Assembly: GCA_023101725.1 (NCBI GenBank)
Contig: JALJCO010012682.1
Location: 2,728,001 to 2,792,000 of the forward strand
From: Atherinomorus stipes
Taxonomy: Eukaryota; Chordata; Actinopteri; Atheriniformes; Atherinidae
DNA: 64,000 nt
Direction: 5' to 3'
Below the pieces are notes generated by a model, which was given only the letters and a program-made list of their open reading frames with translations, had not been told where the DNA came from and did not search any database. Numbering within the stretch: the stretch's first letter is position 1; every line of letters starts with the position of its first letter. Both the position numbers and the translations under genes were made by a program. This document shows, piece by piece, positions 1 through 12,381 of this stretch.

Positions 1-2600
1 TTTTGTACAAAATGTTTCTTATATTGACTGTTTGGCATCACCCATCGGGAATAAGATCTGTCTTTAAAAACATCATTACAAAAATACCACCATCCCAACC
101 TTTTTGGATATGCTCCAGGTCCGAAAAGCAAAAATAAATTTATATCAAAAAACAAAATGAATCTGACAAGACAAAACATGGAATGTATTGGTTTTATTCT
201 GTCTACAATGGAATAAACATAAAAGTACATGTAAGAGCCATTGTGCTTTTGTTTGCATTTTCCGTCCCATCCCAGGTTTGTTGATTTGGGGTTGCATGCA
301 ATGTCCAGTTAAACACACAGTTTGAAGGTACAGAACAGAGCAGATTTAAAAAAAAAAATCATCTGGATGTAAGCATAGGCAACTGTTCACTAACTTGCTC
401 CTGAAATTAACTTTACGAGGTAATGTCAATGTTGTGTTAACTGCTTATTCTGCTGCCTCCCAGTGGCCAAAATAAATCCACTGTGCCTGAGCATAGACCT
501 GAGCCCCCCGAGGGTAAAGGACTTAGAAACACTGTAATTCTATACTTCAAGAAATAAAGGGAATTTTAATCCAAAACAGCCAGTAATGCCAAAGTTTTAT
601 GTTATACATGCATAATATGGCATTAAGGGAGTCATCTCATTTGACAGATTTCAGAAAAAAGAAAATACTATCAAAGTTCATCAAGAGGTAGATCCTTTTT
701 TTAATGCCTAACACGGCTGAACCAAATGGCCGATGGTTCACGACTAAAAAAGAGAGGGCGACCTCACACAGGTGACTGCCAGACTCTTGAGTTAACAGGA
801 AAGAAATATTTCCGTGCTTTACTTGGCTGAATCTCTCAACAGATCTGCCTCTGCTTAGTTTTTCTGTTTGCGTGGCTGAACACTGGTACTAGACCAGTTT
901 GGGAAGAGCCAAAGACTTATTATAAAAAGCTCCTGTAATGTGTCTGTTGTGACACTGCCATGCCCCTCCAATGTTTCCTCTCTTTTGTGGATGCCTGGGC
1001 TCTGAGGTCACAAACTCCTCACTCAAATGAGAAATTGCTGTTTGGAAGTGTTAAGCTAATGTAATGAATGAGAAGTGGACAATCACCAGAGACTCTACAC
1101 CACCCTTTAGTGCAAGTGCTCAATGAATGCAGCATTTTATTGCAATCATTGGCAGGCCTTGAGGTCAATTTCCATATTACGTACTGCAAAAGGAAAGAGA
1201 ACGGATTTTATCAAAGCTGACAACAAGAAACCTCTTTGGGGATCTTTGTGTGAGGTGCCTCCATAGACTGACAAGACCATGCTTGTAATTTCCTACTGGT
1301 TGATGTGGGGGGCTTTCTGGTGTCAAGTTATTATAAGTAATAGTTCTCAGTTCTGTATCCACTGCAGCCAAGACAAACCTTAGCCGATATCTTATCTTTT
1401 TAATCTTGAAATAGGAAACTTTTGGGCCTCAGTGTCTCACTGGCAGAATGAGCTGCTCTTCATTTGGATCCATTATTTGGAGAGCACACCAGTAAGTGCA
1501 TCATATGAGTAAAAAGCACTTGCTGCCATGTTTACCATTCTTCCAGGAGGCAGCCTTGAAATGAGGAATGTTGTAGCAGCTCATAGTTTTGGGTAGCAAA
1601 ACACCGGGGGCCTATCGATGCTCTGAAGCCTCACAGCGTGGCTCATCCGTGCCAGCGGTAAAGGACAAATGTGCCAAAGTCTGCTGGGTTTGGCTCTTTT
1701 CTCACCCCCTGGCGTCCAACACTGATGTATCCAGCTGAGGTACAATAATTTGACACCTCTTAAGCAGCTGGACCTTTAAGCGTGACAACCACTGCTTTGT
1801 TTTATATTCCTGCCTATTTTGAACGCAATAAAAATTACAGTCAGCAACATCTAAACTGTGTTTTTATCCACTTTGGACTTCTGCCCCTCCCCACCCCCTT
1901 CAATCTCCTTTATCCCTCCCTTTCCGATGTGGGATTTAACATACACTTTGTGGTAACCCTGCAAAGTTATCAGTTTTTTCAATGTTCTCTCACACTGAAT
2001 AAAGGCTTGTTTCTCTGCGCCTGCTTGTTAAGACTTCAAGGACAGCTCCTTCCATCTGGTATTAAGTATTGCTGGTGCCAGTGTCGGGTTAACTGACACT
2101 CCTGCACTTAAACTAATGGCAGCGAACAGTCATCTCCCATGAGGTGTTCACCTTGGAAAAAAAAAAAAAAAATCACCTTGCTTCCTCATCCACAATCACA
2201 GTGGTGCTCTTGCCACCCACTGAATGAGACCTTGGGCATGAAAAGGGGGATTGTTTCACCATTCAGGCATATATGAGGGCAAATGAAAACATGTAATACG
2301 CATGTCCTGTCTTGGATTTGCTCTCCTCCGAAGTTCAATGAGACATTGAGAAGCGAGAAAAGTGAGGCAAAAAGAAAGAATCAGCAAATCATCATATGAT
2401 ATAGTGTCAAAGAGGTTGAACTTTCCTCTGTAATTTTTTTTTACGTTCACAGCTCAAATGCGATGGAGGTTTGAAAACAGAACAAGCTATCTTTAATTCT
2501 CAAGGAAAGAATTTTTAAAAATCAATTTCAACTTATAGTTTGTTGTGGTTCTGAAATAATCAGAAAAATGTTTAAATTTTAGCTTCCATTGAGGTAAAGA
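1..2600. other. Intergenic, no gene recognised
   Basis: No coding exon is recognisable. The small open frames here have no familiar motif and no convincing splice context. A TTTATT at 193-198 reads AATAAA on the minus strand and could be a polyadenylation signal of a gene running off the left edge. There is no second line of support for that. The poly-A run near 2158-2172 is a simple tract. Confidence 0.4.
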
Positions 2601-2606
2601 AAATAG

Positions 2607-3149
2607 TTGTCAAACAATACCTCTAAGTGGATTCAACATCTTTATTACTTAACACATTTTACAGACTATTTCCATCTTAGTGAAACTGTGTCACAATCAT
2701 CTTGTACAGGTGAGCCCAGAGCAAAGACAAGTGCCTCTCAGACCTCAGGAGGGCAGCATCATCATCACCCGTCCTCCTCTGAACCCCCTTCTCAATGGAA
2801 ACCTAAACAGCTTTTTAAGAATGAAGTTTTTAAGTTTGTTGCTAAATATAGGCCACCTGGTGGGCGGTGGCAGGTTCCAGAGCCATTTTCAACAAAGATG
2901 AGCCCCAGGTCCTGGCCAGGGCCTGGCGGGTGGCAACTGCCGGTGGTCCGCCTTTCTCTTATGCACCGGCTCTTAAGTAAACACTGCAATCCTGCGGTCA
3001 GCTACAACATGGCAACGAGCGAAAGGACTCACTGTGCAGCTACACACAGCTATGGTGTGTTGTCTCCTCGTACCCACTCAGTCCAGGCCCCTCCCTGTCG
3101 CAGAGGCCTGAGCTGGGGTCGAGGGCTAGCGACGGACCTTGATGTGTGA
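2607..3149 (+). other. GC-richer block with a 180-codon open frame, unrecognised
   Basis: An ATG-to-stop frame of 180 codons lies in a block clearly richer in GC and CpG than its surroundings (about 2700-3210). Other frames on both strands are also open here, as expected when composition reduces stop codons. The predicted peptide is rich in Ser, His, Pro and Arg and has no domain, signal peptide or membrane segment that I recognise. There is an AG-GTGAGC pattern near 2709 that could be a splice donor, but no partner exon is evident. It could be a conserved noncoding element, a lncRNA exon or an old insertion. I do not call it a gene. Confidence 0.2.
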
Positions 3150-3239
3150 TTCCAGGACCCTGCTGGGAACTCCTGGCGAGGGCAGTGCTGGACTTCACCT
3201 TCTGGACCCCTTTGACCAAACATTTTCCATCTCAAAAGA

Positions 3240-6200
3240 AGAAATCTAAATTAAGAACACTATTATGTTGATTGCTTATTAATATCTTCGATTAGTGCAG
3301 TACAGTTGGTACATTCAGTAAGCTCTAGCAAGAATGTGAGAAAAATGTGTTCCTTCAAAGAGATCATGCGTGCATGTTTAATGCAACGCTTTTCAAGGTG
3401 CAATGTATGAAAACAAATACTTTAAAAGTTTGTCCTGAGCCAAGCATACACTGTAAATTGCATTTAGGCATTTTGTTGTCCCACTGTATTTTTTTTAAAT
3501 GTCAAATTAACAGCTTCTGGTATGCTGCTGTTACTAATTGAAATACTAAATTAAACACATCTTAAAAACACAAAAAACATTCAACTCAAAATTTTGAGGC
3601 AGCCCTTTAACTCACATTTAAAAGTCAAACATTTTACAGTGTTATCATATACAGCAACTGATGTCTGAGTTTAAAAGGCTCACCAAGCATGAAAAAGAAA
3701 AGAAAATAGCAGACTTGGGAGTTTGGTTTGTTCCAGAATAACAGAAATGTCATATCTAAACCTGAAACACCTAAAAACTGAGCTTTTTTTTTTTTTTTTA
3801 AACAAAGGGGCAGGATAATAAGTTATTAATAATCTCTATCATTTCCAATAAACAGCTAGATTAATCAAAGTAGAGGATAGCTGACTGCCCCAGAGCTTAT
3901 CCACTGAGGAAAATAAGGAGCAACAGGTAAGCCTTTATCCATTGAGCTCTGTTCTCGCATTGCTCTCCTATACACGGAGATCATAATTTAGAAAGTCTCA
4001 GTGGCTACCTGTAAGGACCACAGGGGTGGCAAATAGCAGGGCTGCGGCTTTCTGAGGTTCTTAGTGGTGCGAGCAGAAGGATTTACGGTAACTCTCAGAC
4101 AAGCGTTCACAGCTTGGACTTTTGGCATGAATTTGATATTGTCTCTGGCTGAGCATCAAACCCACTGAACCTGAGGTCCAAAAGTACCTACACAAAACCC
4201 GAGGATGTTTGAATGATAAATCGCCGACATTTAGTGGGAGAACAAAAAAATATTGGCCTTGCTGGGGATATCAATTTTAATCTTAATTTACAGTGAGGGC
4301 TCATGCTGGGTGGCTTGATTGACCAGAGATCGACTTCTGGTTTAATTGACACGCTCTCCTCGTTTGGGGCGAGGATATGAGTTTTCCTGCAAATTCAGCA
4401 CAGGTGTAACAGTAGAAAGCAACTGTTCAGTGTTAGAAGTGCCACAGTAGCTAGTGGGGGTGATATTGAATATCAGCTACGATTTAAAGTATATTGACCA
4501 AGTTATCTTTCAGTTAATATCCAGCCCTTTCGGGACACACAATTTATTTCTCTGTGTGGCTGCGCCTGCTCTCAGTTCCTGCTTTAGCCCTCCACTGTAA
4601 GGAACTTCTGGTTTTGATAAAAAAGAAACCACCGTTATGAGATTTTCTCAACAGTGTTAAATGATAAAACCATATGGCTGCAATAGCCTCTGACATGCAG
4701 GGTAACATAATGGATCAACTGTGTAATCTGTTCTGCTATGCAAGATTAATGTTGACATGAGGACGTTTTGGATATCATTGGGATCATTGTCTTCTGTGTT
4801 ACACTCAGGTAAAAGACATCATATAGGAGGCTTATGCTGTATCCCATTAAAGTGTTACCTGGTGATGGTGCCAAGAGGTGCTTTTCTCAGCCGCAGGTCT
4901 GAGTTAAAGGTCGACGAGAACGCACTGAGCCAAACACACCAACCACCACCTCAGAGAAAAAAGCTATGGTGCTAATATTAGGGGGAAGACTGATTACAGT
5001 GCTACTATTAGGTTTTGGCATCCACACCAGTTTAAACTAGGAACGCCCTCAACACTTCTCTTTGGTGTTCATGCCCTCGGTCCTCAATGGCACACTACAT
5101 GATATTATGAAGAGCCAGACCAAACATGCCAAGGCAGACCACAGGGTTACTCACAGCCCCTGCACATTCTTTTTGAGGCTGAAATGTGACCTGGTCCTAT
5201 TTTTCAGCAGCTTGTCAGACTCAGTGTGGTGCAGGGAGGTAAACTAGGAAGGAAAACTGTTGTCACCTTTCTATTGCTCTTACTTTTTCAGATGGCAGCC
5301 TCAGGTGTCAAAACGAGAGGGTTGGCCATCACCGCAGGTGTGGAAACAAAGGATGTGCTTACAACATCAGAGCAGACATTAAATGGAAATGAGTTTATTG
5401 GTGAAACTTCGCAAGATGATGGACACACTCTGGTAAAGCAATAAATGTACTAACCACACGTGCTAAGGAACGCATTGCCACATGTGAGACTGAAATTGAA
5501 GTGACAGCATAATGATTTGAGGCGGATTCAATGAAAATCTTTGTAACAGCTTGAGGAAACTGCATGTCCAGCTGTGTGTAGGATGCTAAAAACATTGCCT
5601 TCCTGGATTATGTCGACTCTGTTTCCAAGAACATCTTTTTCTGTTTCCTCTCTCTATAGTTTAAGAGAAAGCTCTTGTTGGACAACAACATCAGAAACTT
5701 GGACTGAAAACACTTTTAGGCATTCAATATGTCCGAGCTTGTCATCAGACGAAGCTTATTTTGACAAATGTTTGTTATGACTGCCGCTAACCATATCCAC
5801 CAACTCTGCGCCCAGTGAGAGGGGACTGAGAGGAAGTCTTACAGTTAGTTAGGTCATACAAGCTTTTAAATGTGTGGATAATGAATAGACAGAGTGACAT
5901 GATGAATAGGAGACATGCAAGAAAACATCTTCACATGTACATCAAAATTTCATCAGTCATCATCACACCAAAATGGTTCGTTTTCCAGAAATGTTTCAGT
6001 GGGGTGGTCCACTTTGCAGGGAGATCCAGCGTATTTCCCTTCAGTAGAGGCTTAAAATGGATCAGAGTACTAAAACTGAGCTGTTTCTCTGATGAGCAGG
6101 GATTTCTACTTTTTTCTATGACAAAACAAAAAAAAAGCAGAAAAATTAATAATAATGGCCCACAACTTCCCGAGTGATTACGGTACTTTATTTTTTGCTA

Positions 6201-6430
6201 CATCTTCACTTGCTCTGCTACAACCACTGGCTTTTGGTAAGTTATGTTTGCTAAAAGTATGTTAAACAATGCTGCAGGTTACAAACATTGCATGTCTTGG
6301 ACTCTCCCCCTGTAGATCTGTTTGTGGATTTATTTCTGTCTTATCACCAGCAGCCTAAATGAAAACCATTTTCTATATTCCCTTTGTCATGGGGACTTGA
6401 TCCTGTCACAAGTATGATGGGCAGGAGTTG
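3240..6430. other. Intergenic, no gene recognised
   Basis: AT-rich sequence with only short open frames. A polypyrimidine-AG sits before an ATG near 5290, which could mimic an acceptor, but the following frame has no recognisable domain. Nothing else is supported. Confidence 0.4.
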
Positions 6431-6436
6431 TAGCAA

Positions 6437-6502
6437 GCTCATGTTAAGCACTTTGTGTTGTCCTTGGCAGGAAAAGTGTGTTTGATTTGATTTGATTTAT
6501 TT
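6437..6502 (+). repeat. LINE-like 3' tail with TTTGAT repeats
   Basis: The stretch reads as the end of a fish non-LTR element: an 'AAGCACTTTGTGTTG' type segment, a 'CCTTGGCAGGAAAAGTG' segment and then tandem TTTGAT. The same tail occurs in + orientation at 44886-44945 and in reverse orientation from about 40904. The family could be RTE/Rex-like, but this is not certain from the tail alone. Confidence 0.5.
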
Positions 6503-6564
6503 CCTCACATACATTAGTCTGGCCATAACTGGAATTTTAGGAAGTCATGTAAATGTGATAGTCT

Positions 6565-6765
6565 CCGGATCTCAAACTTCAGTCCTCGAGAGCTGTCCTG
6601 CAGGTTCTAAATGTTTCCTTGGTGCAGCACACCTGACTCACATTAATAGGCTTGTACAGAACTTGATAACAAACTGTTGAGGAGGACTTGCGCCAGATGT
6701 GTTGCAGAAGGGAAACATCTAAAACCTAGGGAACAGTAGGCCTCAAGGACTATAGATCCCTGAGT
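6565..6765. mobile_element. Degraded hAT-type MITE ('CAGTCCTCGAG' family)
   Basis: The segment 'CTCAAACTTCAGTCCTCGAG' followed by 'CTGTCCTGCAGG', and an inner part about dissolving in a body of water-soluble order such as 'GCACACCTGACTCA', matches a widespread short nonautonomous repeat of fish genomes. The ends are eroded and no target duplication could be assigned. A related copy with better preserved internal symmetry is at 46259-46468. Confidence 0.4.
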
Positions 6766-6830
6766 CTGTCTGACCAAAGTTGTGAGAACTAAAGCTATCA
6801 AAACTGGGTTAACTGGATTAACACAACCAG

Positions 6831-6876
6831 TATGGAAGCCCAAAAGATTCATAATTAAATCTTTTGGGCTTCCATA
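6831..6876. repeat. Perfect 19-bp inverted repeat (hairpin)
   Basis: Two perfect 19-bp arms (TATGGAAGCCCAAAAGATT and its complement) are separated by the 8-bp loop CATAATTA. The sequence is not part of a recognised element. It could be the centre of a lost foldback element or a cruciform-forming site. Confidence 0.75.
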
Positions 6877-6879
6877 TTG

Positions 6880-9394
6880 GTGCTTTGCAGAAATCAGTTC
6901 CATTAAAGGAGATGACGAGGGATGGAGATGTGGTCACAAAACTCAAACTCAAATCAGTTCAAGGAGCATGACAGCTGCAAGAGTCATACTTCAAATATAT
7001 ATATTACAGTGTACTACGGTACGCCTGTTGTTTGCTAAGAAGCACTTCTCTTTTGTGCAGATTAATGAGTCTAAATGAAAACTTTAGGCAGTGGTGAACC
7101 AGAAGAGCAGAGTGCAGGCTCCTGGAAAGAGATCCAGATCTGTAGAAAAATGGAATGTGTTCTTCTGCCGATAATCCATCATCTCACCTCCATCCTTCAT
7201 GAAATTTGGCTCAGTACTTTTTCATGATCTTGCAGGCAAACAAACACAGTTGAACAAGCGCCACGGCAAACTCCTTAATCTTCACTTTGCTGTGGTAGCA
7301 CTGAATTCCTGGTGCTAACAATGCTGATAATATTGAGTCACCTGGTACCTGCAGGGACAGGAAACTCAGTACTTTCACTTCAGACATAAAACACTTCTAA
7401 TCAGTCTATATATTATTTTCAACATGCCAATACTACCAGTTCCCCTCACTTCAGGTTTCTACTGGCCACAAAACCTACACATTCCTCCTCTGGGTTCAAC
7501 CACAAAAGCAGTTCACCTCTTCATTGAACAACACTCACTGTGAAAGTTTTAAAAAGGAATTGACTCTCCAAGAAACACAGCCAACTTTACCACTGAAATA
7601 GATTTCAATAAATTATAATTTCCGCAGCCACTTTTCCCGGTCTTGAGAAGGTAATGAATTAGCAAACAAGGGCCTCAAAAGAGTTCCCTCCCATTTCTCT
7701 TTACTCAATGAATTACCCTCGACCACACAAGGAAAACAAAAGATGGCAAGTTTATTTTTCTGTGGTGAGCCGTTTCAACATAGCAATTATTCACTGACAC
7801 CACCTTCAAAGGTTCTTCAATCAAAAACATTACAGTACTGTGTAATACACTGCCACATTATGTTTAGTTGAAAACGAAAGAGTTTGTTTTGTATATTTGC
7901 TTACAGTGAAAACAGTAACCTGTGTGAAGCATTTATTTAAAAAAAAATGTTTGTATTGCAGAGGTGATTGACACTGTGTATAAAAGTAAGTTTTTAAAGC
8001 AATATTGTGATTATTATTGTTTAAATCTGTTAATAATTTCATTTATTGTTTCAAACTATTAATAAAATAATTTGTCATTGTGTAAAATTGTTGAAGTTAC
8101 TGAAAATATTTCTTTATTACTCACCTAAATACAGGTTTGCAGATTGTAAGGTTATTGTGTATAAGATTAAATCATTAGAGTAAAAACAGTGAAACAGAGT
8201 GTTTTACAGTAATTCTCCTACGTCCTGATATAACCTGGGATAAGTGCAACTTAAGTATAATATAAAGAGATGTTAGACTGATAGAACAATATGACAGTAA
8301 TATAAAAACTGAGAATATGATAGATGGCAGGTATAGATTTAATATTGCTATAAATCTTTTTATTGCCAATGCAGAGGATACAAAGCTAAGTTGCATAACA
8401 ATACAATAAAGATATTCACATTCCTCCAACATATGCACTGTATTTTGACACAATCTTTTCCCTTTTTTTTTTTGCCCTTTTTAACATTCTAACAATTTCT
8501 AAACCCCACCTTCCCCAGCTAGAAAAAGGAACTTGAGAAAACATCCCACAAAAAAAGAAAACATCCCACAAAAAATGGTATAGATTTAATTTTAAAGAAA
8601 TACGTCTGCACAGAAGATGAAATATGTGTTAGAATATGTTTGGTGTCAGGGAATTTTTTTCGCCCTTATTACAAGAAAATGCATATGTGTTTGTTTGTGT
8701 GAGCTTGTATAACTGTGGGTGTCTGTGTATGTGTGTGTGTGTTTAAGTGGCCTGTGTGTGGCCAGACTCTCTGGGCTGATCTTGGCCTCTGGCTCTTGTT
8801 GGCGTTCAGCACGTCTGCACAGAAACAGCTGGAGGCAAAGCCAACACCAGTCCCGCTCAGGAGCTCGGCCCTGCCAGCAGCGACAGATTCCAGAACTTTC
8901 CACGGTCCTGCGTCGCCATGCCAACAGGTCTTGGCACACCACAACTGTCCTGATCTGCACACCTGGCCCACCAAGAGTCCAGAATCACCTCCCCTGTCAC
9001 TGTGTGATGAACAGGTCATTTACAACCCAAGTGTTTGTGTGTTTTTAAGAGTTATGGGCCTAGGTAAAGAAAACAGCATGGCAGTGGACCTCCTGTGTGT
9101 TGCCCTAATCAAACAGAGCAGAGAGCATTAGCACTGTAGAATAGTCGGGCTTAAATTTGTTCAAAATTCTTGTGTGGAAAACCCACACAGAGGGATATTC
9201 AAAAAGAAATTGGATTATGGAAATGGAACTAATAGGGATGATTTGTCTGTCATTGATTGGGAGTTTTGGTTATTTTAGCTTCAGTGTAGCTAAACTCCAG
9301 ACAAATAGGAATATCTAACTGCAATTACAGTTAGAGGGAACTTTTAAATCATCTAATATGTTAATTTTCTTTAATGATTGGTCTGTTCAGAAGA
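6880..9394. other. Intergenic; open frames on both strands at 8.65-9.13 kb
   Basis: No gene is recognised. Around 8669-9131 several overlapping frames on both strands stay open for 100 codons or more in a locally GC-rich stretch that begins with a GT-rich tract. None shows a domain, and mutual overlap argues for composition rather than coding. A short direct duplication (ACATCCCACAAAAAA, twice) lies near 8542-8575. Confidence 0.35.
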
Positions 9395-9405
9395 ATAATT
9401 TTTGT

Positions 9406-9882
9406 AGCCTGGTACACCAGCCTGATTAACGCCATGAATGAGATACACGGCAAGTCAGTCTGGGTTCCCTCCATTGGAAAGTGATTTCCAACGCGAGACA
9501 AGAGGCGGGACTAACAGGAGGAAAGTGAACATGAGAGAACCAATCAGAGAAACACGGAAGTGACGCAAACGTCTTTTTGTAAGCAGAAAACATGGAGGAA
9601 AGCCTTCAGAGCAGCAAATTGTTGTGGGTTTATGGACATTTGCAGCTCATTAAGACATCAGAAAGGGCACTGTTATATAGTTGCTCCTCTGCAGCTGCCA
9701 TTCTGACTGTTTATGCTTAGAGAAATGAGTCGCTGAAAAAGACGTGTCATAAAGTCCCATTCCCGTGCTGTGATTGGTCTGGATCACTTTACCGGAGTGG
9801 AAATCACTTTCCAATGGAGGGAACCCAGACTGACTTGCTGTGTATCTCATACATGGCCTTAGTCAGGCTGGTGTACCAGGCT
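9406..9882. mobile_element. 477-bp foldback nonautonomous DNA transposon
   Basis: The element starts AGCCTGGTACACCAGCCTGA and ends in the near-complement. The inverted arms extend more than 80 bp, with GTCTGGGTTCCCTCCATTGG on the left answering the complement at about 9811-9832. It is flanked by the direct repeat ATAATTTTTGT (9395-9405 and 9883-9893). Because the ends are T/A symmetric, the target duplication could be read as 9 to 11 bp, a length typical of Mutator-like elements. There is no coding capacity. The superfamily is an inference from duplication length only. Confidence 0.75.
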
Positions 9883-10385
9883 ATAATTTTTGTGCTATGG
9901 ACACTTTCTATTGTCAGATCACTCAGAGTAAAATATGTAAATGTATAGTCACCTGACAATATTAGCACAGTGAGTTGAGGGTAGATTCCAGTGAAGTAGA
10001 CAATGCCTACAGTATGACTAGTTCATAATTTGTTAATTTTTATCATGAATGGTAAAACAGTTCAGTGTCATTTTCATTTTGTGTGTGTGCAAAATCAGCA
10101 TAATGTTACCAGAGTTGACAACAACTTTTTGAAACGATGTGGACATCAAACACCTTACAATCAAGACTGAATACTTGCTTTCGGACAGCCCACGTATTCA
10201 CTCACATACATGCTTTATGTGGTGTTCTCTTTCTGAGGGACTCAGGGGAAGAAGTAAGCTGCTGCTGCTTCATTTCCAAGCCTATCTTAATGTGGCAGTG
10301 CATAGTGATGTGCTTAAAGGCATATGCCACCCCTGGGTGAAATTGAGCCTCCCCCCACAGTCCCCCGAGTTGGACAAGTGGCCAG

Positions 10386-11369
10386 CAAGGTTATTATAGT
10401 TTTGAAATTTTCATTAGTTTTTATTTTTATTTAGTCTCTCAGTTTACTTTTTTATTTCAGTTTAGTTTTAGTTAGTTCAACAAATGATTTCGTAGTTTTA
10501 GTTTAGTTTTTATTTTGAGGAATTTTATTTAGTTTTAGTCTTAGTCTTAGTTTTTCAGGTACTAAGAGAAAGCCTTGAAATGTAGATGTTGAAAGGGATG
10601 GAAGATTGTGTGACACAATATATGGATTATCAGATCCTTTTATTTTAATTCCTGAACCACAATTATTCAAATTATTTGAATGTAAATCCAACTTTTGTTT
10701 CAACTTTTAACAGGCCCTTATCCAAACAGGCATCTATAAAATCAGGCCACATACAGCTCTCACCACATACAGTATATTTAGTGTAACTGTGAACTTTTCA
10801 TGAGCGTCTCTGTAAGAACTTTGCAAATGAACTTTCAAATTTGTTGGATTTTTTTTTCCCTTTTAGTTGCATTTCACATATGTTCCCAGTCTTTATCACA
10901 ATACACTTACTCATCGATTAGTGGGTCGTACTTGAAATAATACTAAATATTATAAATATCTACAAATACTCGAAAAGTATTTATAAATACTTAAAAATGC
11001 TGTGGCATTTTCGACCTGCTGCAATTTTTAGCCATTTTTGTCTGCTAAGCACTTTCCTCTAGTTCAGGTGCTGTAGATTATAGTTGATATACTGCCACCC
11101 TCTGGAGGAAAAGTGGAAGAACAGCAGCTGTCGCAGGACAGGCATCTAGCATCTAATCAAGGGAGAAAACGAAACTACAACTAAAACTTAGCTGACTTTA
11201 TCTACAATTCAGTTTAGTTTTAGTTAGTCTTGCATTGTTCTTTGTAGTTTCTATTTCGTTTAAGTCTTTTTCTTAATTTTCGTTTTTCTTTTTATTTCAG
11301 TAAAATAAATGATTTTTTCACTGCTAGTTTTAGATTTAGTCTTGGTTTTAGTTAACTATAATAACCCTG
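10386..11369. mobile_element. hAT-like nonautonomous element nested in the TTAA foldback
   Basis: The ends are CAAGGTTATTATAG on the left and CTATAATAACCCTG on the right. They are flanked by GTGGCCAG (10378-10385) and GTGGGCAG (11370-11377), an 8-bp target duplication with one mismatch. The body near both ends is made of TTTTAGTTAGT-type repeats, typical of this common fish family. The 8-bp duplication and CAG/CTG-like termini point to hAT. There is no open frame of note. Confidence 0.75.
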
Positions 11370-11404
11370 GTGGGCAGAAGTGTTTTCTAGACGACCCAGT
11401 CATG

Positions 11405-11576
11405 CCGCAGAAGTACAGGTGAATCATAGGCGAAGCACCGTGAATAGTAGCAAAGGCAGCACGCATGCGCAGCATCTGGTGGCAACCCTGTTGACGGAAG
11501 TTGGGGATGCTGCGCATGCGTGCTGCCTTTGCTACAATCCGCGGTACTTCGCCTATGATTCCCTGTACTTCTGCGG
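11405..11576. repeat. 172-bp palindrome inside the foldback
   Basis: The arm CCGCAGAAGTACAGG, then ATCATAGGCGAAG, then GCAAAGGCAGCACGCATGCG is answered by its complement, with a roughly 30-bp spacer centred on 11490. It sits in the middle of the 10.3-11.9 kb foldback, so it is either that element's own centre or a further nested MITE. Arms of about 70 bp with few mismatches would form a strong hairpin. Confidence 0.7.
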
Positions 11577-11879
11577 TATATAGCTCCCCTATTGAATACC
11601 GCCTAGTCAGTCCTTTGATGTGAAATCGGCTTCTCGTTTGTCAGAATGTGCAGGTCACAAAACATAATTGGAAAAAACCTTGAGTTAATGAGTTCACTTT
11701 CACCAAGCGGTGCTAGTTGGAACCACCAGATTACAGCAACTATGCTAAGCTAAGCTAAAGTCAGTGCTGCCAGATTCAGAGAACGATGGGTCGGCTAGAA
11801 AACGCTTCTGCCCATTTGTCCAACTAAGGGGACAGCGGGGGGAGGCTAAATTTCACCCAGGGGTGGCATATGCCTTTAA

Positions 11880-12381
11880 TATTCACAGTTATGTGATGTA
11901 TAAACAAACATGACACAAAGATTACAAACCAAATCTGAGGCAATGGACAGCACAGGTCTGCAGCTTTTGGCTGAGAACATATTAACATCACTCTTTATAA
12001 CTCTAAGATATAGTGAACTAATACTATTTATTTACAGAAAAAAAGCTAAACAAAAAATTTCAAGCATTTCAGAACAAAGCAGATGTTGGCTCCATTCTTT
12101 TTTATGTACAAAAGTACAACCTCTCTACCAGGGCCATTTTTTGAGTTGAAATGTCTCCCCTGGAACTCTGTTTTGGCCCTGGTTGGTGCACTGGGAGTCA
12201 AAGGGGCTCTGACCTTTTAGATTACCCTGGTTTCTGTAAAAATACAGTCAAAATGCAGTCAGAAAGTACTTTGATTTTTGACTCCAACTTTGTTTTGGAT
12301 ATATTCTTTTTGCATATATTCAGATTTATTCTTTTGTTTTTGTCATATTTGACAGCGAATTTACAAATTAGAATCAATACA
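11880..12381. other. Intergenic spacer
   Basis: AT-rich sequence between two TTAA elements. Short open frames only, and nothing recognised. Confidence 0.4.

Larger units (their letters stand above)
10314..11879. mobile_element. TTAA-flanked foldback element (AGGCATATGCC ends), interrupted
   Basis: TTAA at 10314-10317 and 11876-11879 flank termini AGGCATATGCCACCCCTGGG and its complement. The inverted arms continue through a GGCTCCCCCC-type segment and a TTGGACAA segment, then GCAGAAG and GTTTTCTAG. The left arm is cut after TTGGACAAGTGG by a 984-bp insertion and resumes at 11374 with GCAGAAG, exactly as the intact right arm predicts. The TTAA target and AGG/CCT termini fit Kolobok-like (or piggyBac-like) nonautonomous elements. 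No transposase is seen. Confidence 0.8.

Noticed and set aside
1..200. 3' end of a gene on the minus strand at the left edge
   Set aside because: A lone AATAAA in complement is too common in AT-rich DNA to support a gene call.
8669..9131. Overlapping 104-138 codon frames on both strands
   Set aside because: Several frames are open at once in a GC-rich, GT-repeat-led stretch and none shows a domain. This is best explained by composition.
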